In this document: positions 58,047 to 64,000 of the stretch, in pieces | Layout of the letters: each line of letters begins with the position of its first letter | Numbering within the stretch: the first letter of the stretch is position 1 | Assembly (NCBI RefSeq): GCF_000970855.1 | Contig: NZ_KQ034046.1 | Coordinates: 592,084 to 656,083 of the forward strand | Length of the DNA stretch: 64,000 nt | Reading direction: 5' to 3' | From: Lactobacillus helsingborgensis | GTDB taxonomy: Bacteria > Bacillota > Bacilli > Lactobacillales > Lactobacillaceae | Program-made: the position numbers and the translations under genes | The notes under the pieces: generated by a model | Seen by the model: only the letters and a program-made list of their open reading frames with translations | Databases searched by the model: none | What the model was told of the DNA's origin: nothing

Positions 58047-58800
58047 ATATTGCATTCTCTATATCTGCTTTTGTTTTTAAGCCTTCTTGACCCCATAATT
58101 CTTTCTTAGAATTATTAATTCTGAAATGGGGGGCGCTAATACTAAAAGCGCCTAATATTTTGTCGTTTTTTAATATTGCAAATCCTAAGCAATATATTCC
58201 GTCCTGATTTTCTCCATCATCAATCGCATAGCCTCTTGTTCGCGTTCTTTTTATTTCTGCTAACAGCTCTTTGCGATTGGTAATCGTATTTGCCGTTAAA
58301 CTTTTTAACGCGGTTTCGTCAAGATATTTTTCAATCTCACTATTTGACATACAAGCCAAAATTGCTTTCCCCATACCTGATGAGTACATGTTCATATGGC
58401 CGCCTAATTGCAAATTTAAACGAATGGTGTTTGTACTTTGGGCCCGATCCAATAACGTAATCACATTTTTGTCTTTAATACCTAAGTTAACGGCTTCAGT
58501 TGTTCTATCTCTGAGTTCATTAATATAAGGCATTGCTATTTTGTCTAAGCTGAAACTATTTCTAGCCTTTTGTGCGTACTTTAAAAACGTTAATCCCAAA
58601 TAGTATCTTTTTGGATTACCAAAACAACGCACAAACTCACAATATTCCAATGTATTTAATATTTTGAGAATAGTCGGTTTAGTGATAGTTATATTGTCAC
58701 TTATTTCTTTTAAAGTTGGTGCCGTTTCGCATTTAGAAATATAATCTAATATTTTCTTTGCTTTAAGCAGAACCGTACCATATAGATGATTTTCGGTCAT
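58045..58800 (-). CDS. IclR-family transcriptional regulator
   Basis: A 251-residue regulator. The N-terminal winged helix (about residues 8-70, TLKEISDNITITKPTILKILNTLE) is followed by the IclR effector domain with YSSGMGKAILACMS and the C-terminal GYAIDDGENQDGIYCLGFAI motif. IclR proteins often sense sugar acids (KdgR senses KDG). It converges on the dga operon and is divergent from the KduD-like gene, placing it between the two units it probably controls. It replaces the sigma-54 activator DgaR of Salmonella. Confidence 0.9.
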   Translation of the reverse strand: MTENHLYGTVLLKAKKILDYISKCETAPTLKEISDNITITKPTILKILNTLEYCEFVRCFGNPKRYYLGLTFLKYAQKARNSFSLDKIAMPYINELRDRTTEAVNLGIKDKNVITLLDRAQSTNTIRLNLQLGGHMNMYSSGMGKAILACMSNSEIEKYLDETALKSLTANTITNRKELLAEIKRTRTRGYAIDDGENQDGIYCLGFAILKNDKILGAFSISAPHFRINNSKKELWGQEGLKTKADIENAI

Positions 58801-58837
58801 TAGCTCTCCTTGTTTTTCAAAAAATGTTTGAAAGCCC

Positions 58838-58865
58838 TTGCATTATTTTTAAAACATCCTACAAT
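58838..58865 (+). promoter_or_regulatory. Promoter of the KduD-like gene
   Basis: TTGCAT and TACAAT are separated by 16 bases, just upstream of two AAATAAGAAAT repeats. Confidence 0.55.
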
Positions 58866-58873
58866 ATTATTGT

Positions 58874-58904
58874 AAATAAGAAATGATATTTCTAAATAAG
58901 AAAT
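58874..58904 (+). promoter_or_regulatory. Candidate IclR operator: two AAATAAGAAAT repeats 20 bases apart
   Basis: Identical 11-base words start at 58874 and 58894, two helical turns apart; the segment between also contains AGAAAT-GAT-ATTTCT. They lie between the promoter and the RBS of the KduD-like gene. Confidence 0.55.
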
Positions 58905-58934
58905 TTGCTGATTTAATATAGGAGGAGTTATAAA

Positions 58935-59762
58935 ATGGTTGAAATTCATGAATCAGAAGAGGAAATTCGTCAACATGAAGAGGAGTTGAAGAATAACTTC
59001 GATATGAATAAGTTTAGCCTTAAAAATAAAGTCGCAATTATTACTGGAGGCAACACAGGATTAGGACAAGGCTATGCAATAGCTATGGCTAAAGCTGGGG
59101 CCAATATTTTTATCCCGACCTTTAATGAGTTGGAATGGGATAATACACGTTCAATTATTGAAAGTGTGGGACAAAAAGTTGAATTCATGAAGTGTGACCT
59201 TACAGTTAAGGGTGAACCTCATAAAGTTATTGAAGAAGCTTTAAACAAAATGGGTCACATTGATATTTTAGTAAATAATGCTGGAATGATCAAACGTAAT
59301 CCTTTACTAGAATCGAAGGATGAAGACTGGGACAAAGTTATTGCAATCAATTTAAGTGCAGTTTATCACATGTCTTTGGAAGCATGCAAAGTGTTTGCTA
59401 AACAGAAGTCGGGTAGGATTATCAATATTGGTTCAATGCTCTCATATCAGGGTGGTAAATTTATTCCTTCCTATACTGCTTCAAAGCATGGTGTAGCAGG
59501 TTTAACAAAGTCTTTTGCTTCTGAAATGGGTGCATACAACGTTACAGTTAACGCAATAGCGCCTGGATATATTAAGACTGAAAATACTGCACCAATACGT
59601 GCACAAAAAGACAGAAATGATGAAATTTTAGGAAGAATACCAATGGGTCATTGGGCAGAACCATACGAATTAATGGGTCCCGCTGTCTTTCTAGCAAGTG
59701 ATGCTGCGGCATATGTCAATGGAGCAATTCTACCTGTTGATGGTGGTTATTTGGTTCGTTAA
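58935..59762 (+). CDS. KduD/gluconate-5-dehydrogenase-like SDR
   Basis: A 275-residue classical short-chain dehydrogenase. After an acidic 25-residue N-terminal extension come TGGNTGLGQG (cofactor), VNNAGM, Ser in INIGSMLSYQGG and the YTASK catalytic pair near residue 180. Closest named types are 2-deoxy-D-gluconate 3-dehydrogenase/KduD and gluconate 5-dehydrogenase, which interconvert keto-sugar acids. Position beside the dga-like operon and a galactitol-type EIIC suggests hexonate metabolism. AGGAGG precedes ATG 58935. Confidence 0.82.
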   Translation: MVEIHESEEEIRQHEEELKNNFDMNKFSLKNKVAIITGGNTGLGQGYAIAMAKAGANIFIPTFNELEWDNTRSIIESVGQKVEFMKCDLTVKGEPHKVIEEALNKMGHIDILVNNAGMIKRNPLLESKDEDWDKVIAINLSAVYHMSLEACKVFAKQKSGRIINIGSMLSYQGGKFIPSYTASKHGVAGLTKSFASEMGAYNVTVNAIAPGYIKTENTAPIRAQKDRNDEILGRIPMGHWAEPYELMGPAVFLASDAAAYVNGAILPVDGGYLVR

Positions 59763-59791
59763 TTAGTACTTGCTAAAAATAGGAGACAATT

Positions 59792-61129
59792 ATGACGTTT
59801 ATAAATTACATAATGTCTCTGGGAGCAAGTGTGATGATGCCAATCATTTTTCTGATACTTGGCTTGTGTATTGGGATGGGTTTTGGCAAATCACTTGTTT
59901 CTGGACTTAAAGTCGGAGTTGGTTTTGTCGGGTTAAGTGTGGTTACACAACTTCTTTCTGATAATATTGGTCCTGCTGTAAATGCAATGGTAAAAACTTA
60001 TCATTTACATCTTTATACGTTGGATATCGGCTGGCCTGCAGCTTCGCAAGTTGCTTTTGCAACTTCTGTCGGCGCGATTATTATTCCTTTAGGCTTGTTA
60101 GTGAATATAATTTGTTTACTAATAGGTGCTACTAAGACTTTAAACATTGACCTGTGGAACTATTGGCACTTTGCCTTTATTGGTTCAATAGTCTATTTTG
60201 CAACCAACAATTTTTGGTGGGGAATGTTTGCAGCTTGTGTAACTATTATTGTCACGTTAATAGGTGCTGACAGATCGCAAAAAAAAGCAGAAGATTTTTA
60301 TGGGAAAGATTTAATTGGTATATCCATCCCGCAAGCTTTCTGTGTAAGTTTTATTCCTTATGCTGTCATTGTAAATTGGATAATTGATCGTATTCCCGGT
60401 CTCAATAAAATAGATATTGATGCTAATAAAATGAAAGAAAAATTTGGCGTTTTGGGAGATCCAATCGTTTTAGGCATCATTGTGGGTGTTTTAATTGGCA
60501 TTTTAGCAAGATATTCTCTTGCTAAAATTTTACAACTAGGAGTTATCTTAGCTGCTGTAATGGTTTTGATACCAAGAATAACAAGTCTTTTTATCGAAGG
60601 TTTGTCACCAATTGCAAAACGGACCCAAAGCCTAGTTAAAAGTCACTTCAAAGGCAAGGACTTTAATATTGGAATGACGCCTGCTTTAGTCATTGGTCAT
60701 CCAGTAACACTGGTAACGAGTTTACTTTTAATTCCAATAATTTTATTCTTGTCGGTGATTATTCCTGGTAATCAATTTTTACCGCTTGCCAGTTTATCAG
60801 GCTTAATTTACATTTTCCCTTTAGTTCTACCGTATACAAAAGGAAATGTCTTTAAGACTTTGTTAGTTGGTATAGTCAGCTTAGTATTAGGAGTTCTTTC
60901 AGCTACAACCTTAGCGGGCATTTTTACTAAAGCAGTTAAAATTGTCCAAGCAAGCTTAATACCAGCAGGAACATCTTCAGTTGCAAGCATTGATTTTGCT
61001 TCGAGTCCTCTTGCTTGGTTAGTATACGAAGGGACAGTCAATCTTCCAATCATTGGCGCAATAGCTATTGCAGCTATTGTCATTGGGTTAATGGTATGGA
61101 ACAGAAATCAAATTAAAAAGGGTTTATAA
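59792..61129 (+). CDS. PTS galactitol-type EIIC (GatC-like), no adjacent EIIA or EIIB
   Basis: A 445-residue membrane protein with about 12 hydrophobic segments of the EIIC-GAT family (PF03611). Characteristic are GASVMMPIIFLILGLCIGMGFGKSL at the start, GWPAASQVAFATSVGAIIIPLG and the NNFWWGMFAA stretch. GatC moves galactitol or related polyols and needs GatA and GatB; neither is present in this window. It starts 29 bases after the SDR gene with AGGAG upstream, so the pair forms one unit. A terminator follows. Confidence 0.85.
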   Translation: MTFINYIMSLGASVMMPIIFLILGLCIGMGFGKSLVSGLKVGVGFVGLSVVTQLLSDNIGPAVNAMVKTYHLHLYTLDIGWPAASQVAFATSVGAIIIPLGLLVNIICLLIGATKTLNIDLWNYWHFAFIGSIVYFATNNFWWGMFAACVTIIVTLIGADRSQKKAEDFYGKDLIGISIPQAFCVSFIPYAVIVNWIIDRIPGLNKIDIDANKMKEKFGVLGDPIVLGIIVGVLIGILARYSLAKILQLGVILAAVMVLIPRITSLFIEGLSPIAKRTQSLVKSHFKGKDFNIGMTPALVIGHPVTLVTSLLLIPIILFLSVIIPGNQFLPLASLSGLIYIFPLVLPYTKGNVFKTLLVGIVSLVLGVLSATTLAGIFTKAVKIVQASLIPAGTSSVASIDFASSPLAWLVYEGTVNLPIIGAIAIAAIVIGLMVWNRNQIKKGL

Positions 61130-61215
61130 TCACTTAAAAGAAACTAATTGTAGATTTTTAATAGTAAAAGCTACTGATTTTTAGGGCAAATTTGAGCAGT
61201 TTATTAATAATCAAC

Positions 61216-61253
61216 AAAAGGAGATTAGTCTAAGATTAGACTATCTCCTTTTT
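61216..61253. terminator. Terminator after the GatC-like gene, possibly also serving the tRNA
   Basis: AAGGAGA/TCTCCTT and TAGTCTA/TAGACTA arms form a long stem with one bulge, followed by T5 on the plus strand; the left flank gives TTTTG for the minus strand. Confidence 0.82.
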
Positions 61254-61271
61254 GGTTTTATTATTTAAATA

Positions 61272-61343
61272 TGGGTCCCCTGAGAGTCGAACTCAGATTT
61301 TAAGAACCGGAATCTTACGTGCGATCCATTACACTAAGGACCC
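61272..61343 (-). tRNA. tRNA-Arg (anticodon CCG)
   Basis: Seventy-two bases fold as a cloverleaf: acceptor GGGTCCT/GGGACCC, D-stem GTGT/GCAC, anticodon stem TAAGA/TCTTA with loop TTCCGGT (anticodon CCG at 61308-61310 on the complement) and T-arm CTGAG-TTCGACT-CTCAG. The discriminator base is A and CCA is not encoded. It reads the CGG arginine codon. It sits at the right edge of the accessory block, opposite in strand to its neighbours. Confidence 0.93.
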
Positions 61344-61360
61344 AAATTGACACAACAACA

Positions 61361-61389
61361 AGTATAACAGAAAAGAAGTAAAAATTGAA
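61361..61389 (-). promoter_or_regulatory. tRNA-Arg promoter
   Basis: On the minus strand TTCAAT and TATACT are spaced by 17 bases, ending 17 bases before the tRNA 5' end. Confidence 0.65.
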
Positions 61390-61474
61390 TTCTTTTTTCT
61401 TACATTAGGAAAACAGGTTAGTTTTTGCATCATCAAGCAAAATTGTTAAGACTTTTTAATGGGCACAATTTTTC

Positions 61475-61503
61475 TTGAATTATTTTATGGGGGTTGCTAT
61501 ACT
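61475..61503 (+). promoter_or_regulatory. cggR-gapA promoter
   Basis: TTGAAT and TATACT are spaced by exactly 17 bases, upstream of the CggR operator. Confidence 0.8.
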
Positions 61504-61574
61504 ATAGGTGTCGATTGAGAAATGGGTAACTTATTTAGCATGAGTTCATGTTTCTCTTATATTTTTAGACAATC

Positions 61575-61615
61575 TGGGACAGTTAATGACAACAATTGGG
61601 TCAAAAAAGTCCCAG
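61575..61615 (+). promoter_or_regulatory. CggR operator (tandem half-sites)
   Basis: TGGGAC-N6-TGAC, six bases, then TGGGTC-N6-GTCCCAG. This parallels the Bacillus CggR operator CGGGACN6TGTCN4CGGGACN6TGTC and lies between the promoter and the cggR start. Confidence 0.8.
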
Positions 61616-61632
61616 AAGAAGGAGAGATATTA

Positions 61633-62664
61633 ATGTACTCGGAATTTCCCGTGCTTGAAGCTCTCGTTCCAGACATCTTAAAAGTTTTTCGGCAAAGATA
61701 TCTTGTCCTTGAGCAAATTTCTTTTAATGCACCAGTAGGTCGTAGAAGTGTTGCTCAGTGTTTAGGACTTTCTGAAAGAAATGTGCGTACGGAAACAGAA
61801 TATTTGCGAGATCACGGTTTGATCGAGATCAAAAGTTTCGGCATGTTTATGACAGAGAAGGGCAAAAAAATTTTGCAGGAAGCTGCTCCTCTTATTGATC
61901 GCTTGTTTAATGCAGGTAAGACTGAAATTGAGTTGGCCCGCAAGCTTGGTATAGAGCGCACGATTATAGTACCAGGAGATAGTGATTTACAAGAATTAGT
62001 TTATGAGAGAATGGGCGAAGAGCTTAATGCGGCTCTTGATTTGCTTTTACCATTAGGGCATTCAATCATTACAGTTTTAGGCGGCGAAGCCCTTGCAAAG
62101 TCAACTAGGAACTTGTCTAAAAGTTTAAGCAAAAATCGACAATTGGAATTTGTGCCTGGTCGTGGTGCTTTAGGTGAAAATGTTGCTATTCAAAGTAACA
62201 CCATTGTGCAAGAAATGGCAGCTGAAACTGGTGGTAGCTATAAAACGTTGTATTTACCAGAGCAGATTTCTTCGGCAGCTTATAAATCTTTAATTCGTGA
62301 ATCGGCATTTACAGATGTACTTGAAGATATTTCACAGACAGATGTGGTAATTCATGGAATAGGGTTAGCTCACGATATGGCAAGACGCAGAGGATACGAT
62401 TCGATTCGCTTATCCGAATTGCGTGAAAAAAAAGTAGTCACCGAATGTTTTGGGTGTTTTTTCGATGGCGAAGGGAAGATTGTTGACCGCGTGCCTCAGG
62501 TTGGCTTGCAGTTTGAGAATCTTAATAAAATACCCCACATATTTGCCTTTGCTTGTGGCGGCCGCAAGGCTAAAGCAATCAAAGCTTATATGCCTAATGC
62601 TCCGCATCAAACCTGGTTAATTACTGATGAGGGAGCCTCAGAGAAGATTTTAAAGGAGAAGTAA
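61633..62664 (+). CDS. cggR: Central glycolytic genes regulator CggR
   Basis: A 343-residue SorC/DeoR-type repressor. The N-terminal winged helix (about residues 25-80, PVGRRSVAQCLGLSERNVRTETEYLRD) is followed by the sugar-phosphate binding domain. In Bacillus CggR represses cggR-gapA-pgk-tpi-pgm-eno and is relieved by fructose-1,6-bisphosphate. The frame is open to 61522, but the operator lies inside that stretch, so ATG 61633 after AAGGAGAG is the start. gapA follows after 63 bases. Confidence 0.94.
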   Translation: MYSEFPVLEALVPDILKVFRQRYLVLEQISFNAPVGRRSVAQCLGLSERNVRTETEYLRDHGLIEIKSFGMFMTEKGKKILQEAAPLIDRLFNAGKTEIELARKLGIERTIIVPGDSDLQELVYERMGEELNAALDLLLPLGHSIITVLGGEALAKSTRNLSKSLSKNRQLEFVPGRGALGENVAIQSNTIVQEMAAETGGSYKTLYLPEQISSAAYKSLIRESAFTDVLEDISQTDVVIHGIGLAHDMARRRGYDSIRLSELREKKVVTECFGCFFDGEGKIVDRVPQVGLQFENLNKIPHIFAFACGGRKAKAIKAYMPNAPHQTWLITDEGASEKILKEK

Positions 62665-62727
62665 TTCTCATTTAAAATAAATTGATGTAAACATATCTTA
62701 CATAGTTCTTAAGGAGGACTTTAGAAT

Positions 62728-63744
62728 ATGACAGTTAAAATTGGTATTAACGGCTTTGGCCGTATTGGTCGTTTGGCATTCCGTCGGATCATGGACTTAG
62801 GCGAAAAGTCAAAGGATATTGAAGTTGTTGCTATTAACGACTTGACTACTCCAGCACTTTTGGCACATTTGCTAAAATATGACTCAACTCATGGTACTTT
62901 TGACCACGAAGTTTCAGCTACAGAAGATTCAATTGTTGTTGATGGTAAGAAATACCGTGTATACGCAGAACCTCAAGCTCAAAACATTCCTTGGGTTAAG
63001 AATGACGGTGTTGACTTTGTTCTTGAATGTACTGGTTTCTACACCAGCAAGGCTAAGTCACAAGCTCACCTTGACGCAGGTGCCAAGAGAGTCTTGATTT
63101 CAGCTCCTGCTGGCAATGACTTAAAGACTATTGTTTACTCAGTAAACGATGATACTTTAGATGCAGACGACAAGATCGTTTCAGCTGGTTCATGTACTAC
63201 TAACTCATTAGCACCAATGGTTGATGCTTTGCAAAAAGAATTTGGTATTAAAGTAGCTACTATGACTACTATCCACGCTTACACTTCAACCCAAATGCTT
63301 TTGGACGGTCCTGTTCGTGGTGGTAACAAGCGTGCCGCTCGTGCTGCTGCTGTTAACATTATTCCTCACTCAACTGGTGCTGCTAAGGCTATTGGTCTTG
63401 TTGTTCCAGAATTGAACGGTAAAGTTAATGGTCACGCACAACGTGTTCCAGTTACTGATGGTTCATTAACTGAATTAGTTTCAATCCTTGACAAGAAAGT
63501 TACTGCTGACGAAGTTAACTCAGCATTGAAGAAGTACGAAAGCCCATCATTTGCTTACAACGATGACGAAATCGTTTCAAGTGATGTAGTTGGTATGACT
63601 GCTGGTTCAATCTTTGACCCAACTCAAACCATGGTAACTACTGCCGGTGACAATCAATTAGTTAAGACTGTTGCTTGGTACGACAATGAATACTCATTCA
63701 CTTGCCAAATGGTTCGTACTTTGTTGAAATTTGCTACTCTTTAA
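62728..63744 (+). CDS. gapA: Glyceraldehyde-3-phosphate dehydrogenase
   Basis: A 338-residue glycolytic enzyme. The NAD motif INGFGRIGR starts the protein, catalytic Cys is in [12 protein letters not shown] near residue 155, HAYTSTQ holds the catalytic His, and SPGAAKAIG-type sequence ([18 protein letters not shown]) is present. The NAD+-dependent catabolic form is implied by the CggR context. Codon use is strongly biased to few codons, as expected of a very highly expressed gene. AAGGAGG precedes ATG 62728. Confidence 0.98.
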   Translation: MTVKIGINGFGRIGRLAFRRIMDLGEKSKDIEVVAINDLTTPALLAHLLKYDSTHGTFDHEVSATEDSIVVDGKKYRVYAEPQAQNIPWVKNDGVDFVLECTGFYTSKAKSQAHLDAGAKRVLISAPAGNDLKTIVYSVNDDTLDADDKIVSAGSCTTNSLAPMVDALQKEFGIKVATMTTIHAYTSTQMLLDGPVRGGNKRAARAAAVNIIPHSTGAAKAIGLVVPELNGKVNGHAQRVPVTDGSLTELVSILDKKVTADEVNSALKKYESPSFAYNDDEIVSSDVVGMTAGSIFDPTQTMVTTAGDNQLVKTVAWYDNEYSFTCQMVRTLLKFATL

Positions 63745-63780
63745 TCTGTAATATTTGATTACTGTTACGTGGCAAAAGAG

Positions 63781-63816
63781 AAGGCGGAGGGAAATTCTTC
63801 CTTCCGCCTTTTTTTC
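63781..63816 (+). terminator. Terminator between gapA and pgk
   Basis: A GC-rich stem AAGGCGGAGGGAA/TTCCTTCCGCCTT is followed by T7. Some read-through into pgk is likely, because no clear pgk promoter is seen. Confidence 0.9.
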
Positions 63817-63850
63817 AAAATTAAAATAATTAAGTTATCGGAGGATATAG

Positions 63851-64000
63851 ATGGCTAAATTAATTGTTTCTGACCTTGATGTAAAAGACAAAAAGGTTTT
63901 AGTCCGTGTTGATTTTAACGTGCCAATTAAAGATGGTGTGATAGGCGACGACAACAGAATTGTTGCTGCTCTTCCTACTATTAAATACATCATTGAAAAT
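63851..64000 (+). CDS. pgk: Phosphoglycerate kinase (5' part only)
   Basis: The first 50 codons run off the right edge. [29 protein letters not shown] is the conserved Pgk N-terminus (substrate-binding VRVDFNVP), followed by [15 protein letters not shown]. Pgk makes ATP from 1,3-bisphosphoglycerate. GGAGGATA precedes ATG 63851. It continues the cggR-gapA-pgk order conserved in lactobacilli. Confidence 0.97.
   Translation, partial: MAKLIVSDLDVKDKKVLVRVDFNVPIKDGVIGDDNRIVAALPTIKYIIEN

Noticed and set aside
61522..61632. 37-codon upstream extension of cggR
   Set aside because: The stretch contains the CggR operator and lacks an RBS; ATG 61633 has AAGGAGAG in front and gives the family length.
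1..64000. Insertion sequences, prophage genes or a CRISPR array
   Set aside because: No transposase, integrase or phage structural gene and no regularly spaced repeats were seen on either strand.

Overview
The window looks like a chromosomal segment of a low-GC Lactobacillus sensu stricto (L. delbrueckii group). It is AT-rich, has strong AGGAGG-type ribosome binding sites and frequent TTG starts, and keeps the Firmicutes gene orders recA-rny, tagO-yvyE-comFA-comFC-hpf-secA-prfB, hprK-lgt-gpsA-trxB, uvrB-uvrA-rapZ-yvcK-whiA-clpP and cggR-gapA-pgk. Cell-surface proteins with Asn/Ser/Thr-rich linkers and many PTS parts suit a host-associated, sugar-dependent lactobacillus. Species cannot be fixed by reading; a bee-gut (Firm5) member is only a guess.

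Layout. 1-12.2 kb: end of an RluA pseudouridine synthase, a lactonase, a P-type ATPase, an orphan sorbitol-type EIIA, an AI-2E family transporter, trmL, a DUF1149 gene, ftsK, ymfI, rodZ and pgsA. 12.3-15.8 kb: a complete OpuC-type compatible-solute ABC transporter, placed where related genomes usually carry cinA. 15.8-42.3 kb: dense housekeeping block (recA, rny, tagO, competence genes, hpf, secA, prfB with its programmed frameshift, hprK, lgt, gpsA, trxB, phosphosugar mutase, uvrBA, rapZ-yvcK-whiA, and clpP facing left behind a CIRCE element).

42.4-61.4 kb is an accessory block of about 19 kb between clpP and cggR, ending beside a tRNA-Arg(CCG). It holds two paralogous secreted proteins of unusual architecture, an unknown two-helix membrane protein, a PerR-like regulator, an amino-acid permease, a LanFEG-like ABC transporter, an orphan putrescine-type carbamoyltransferase and an XRE regulator. 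It also holds a dgaABCDEF-like operon for uptake and breakdown of D-glucosaminate (mannose-family EIIA/B/C/D, DgaE ammonia-lyase, DgaF aldolase), followed by an IclR regulator, a KduD-like dehydrogenase and a lone galactitol-type EIIC. The dgaF reading frame is broken near its 5' end by a one-base phase change. 61.4-64 kb: cggR, gapA and the start of pgk, with a clear CggR operator.

Regulation that can be read directly: CIRCE at clpP, LexA-type boxes at recA and before uvrB, a double CggR operator, a cre-like site ahead of the dga operon, and a repeated AAATAAGAAAT element that may be the IclR operator shared by the two sugar-acid transcription units.
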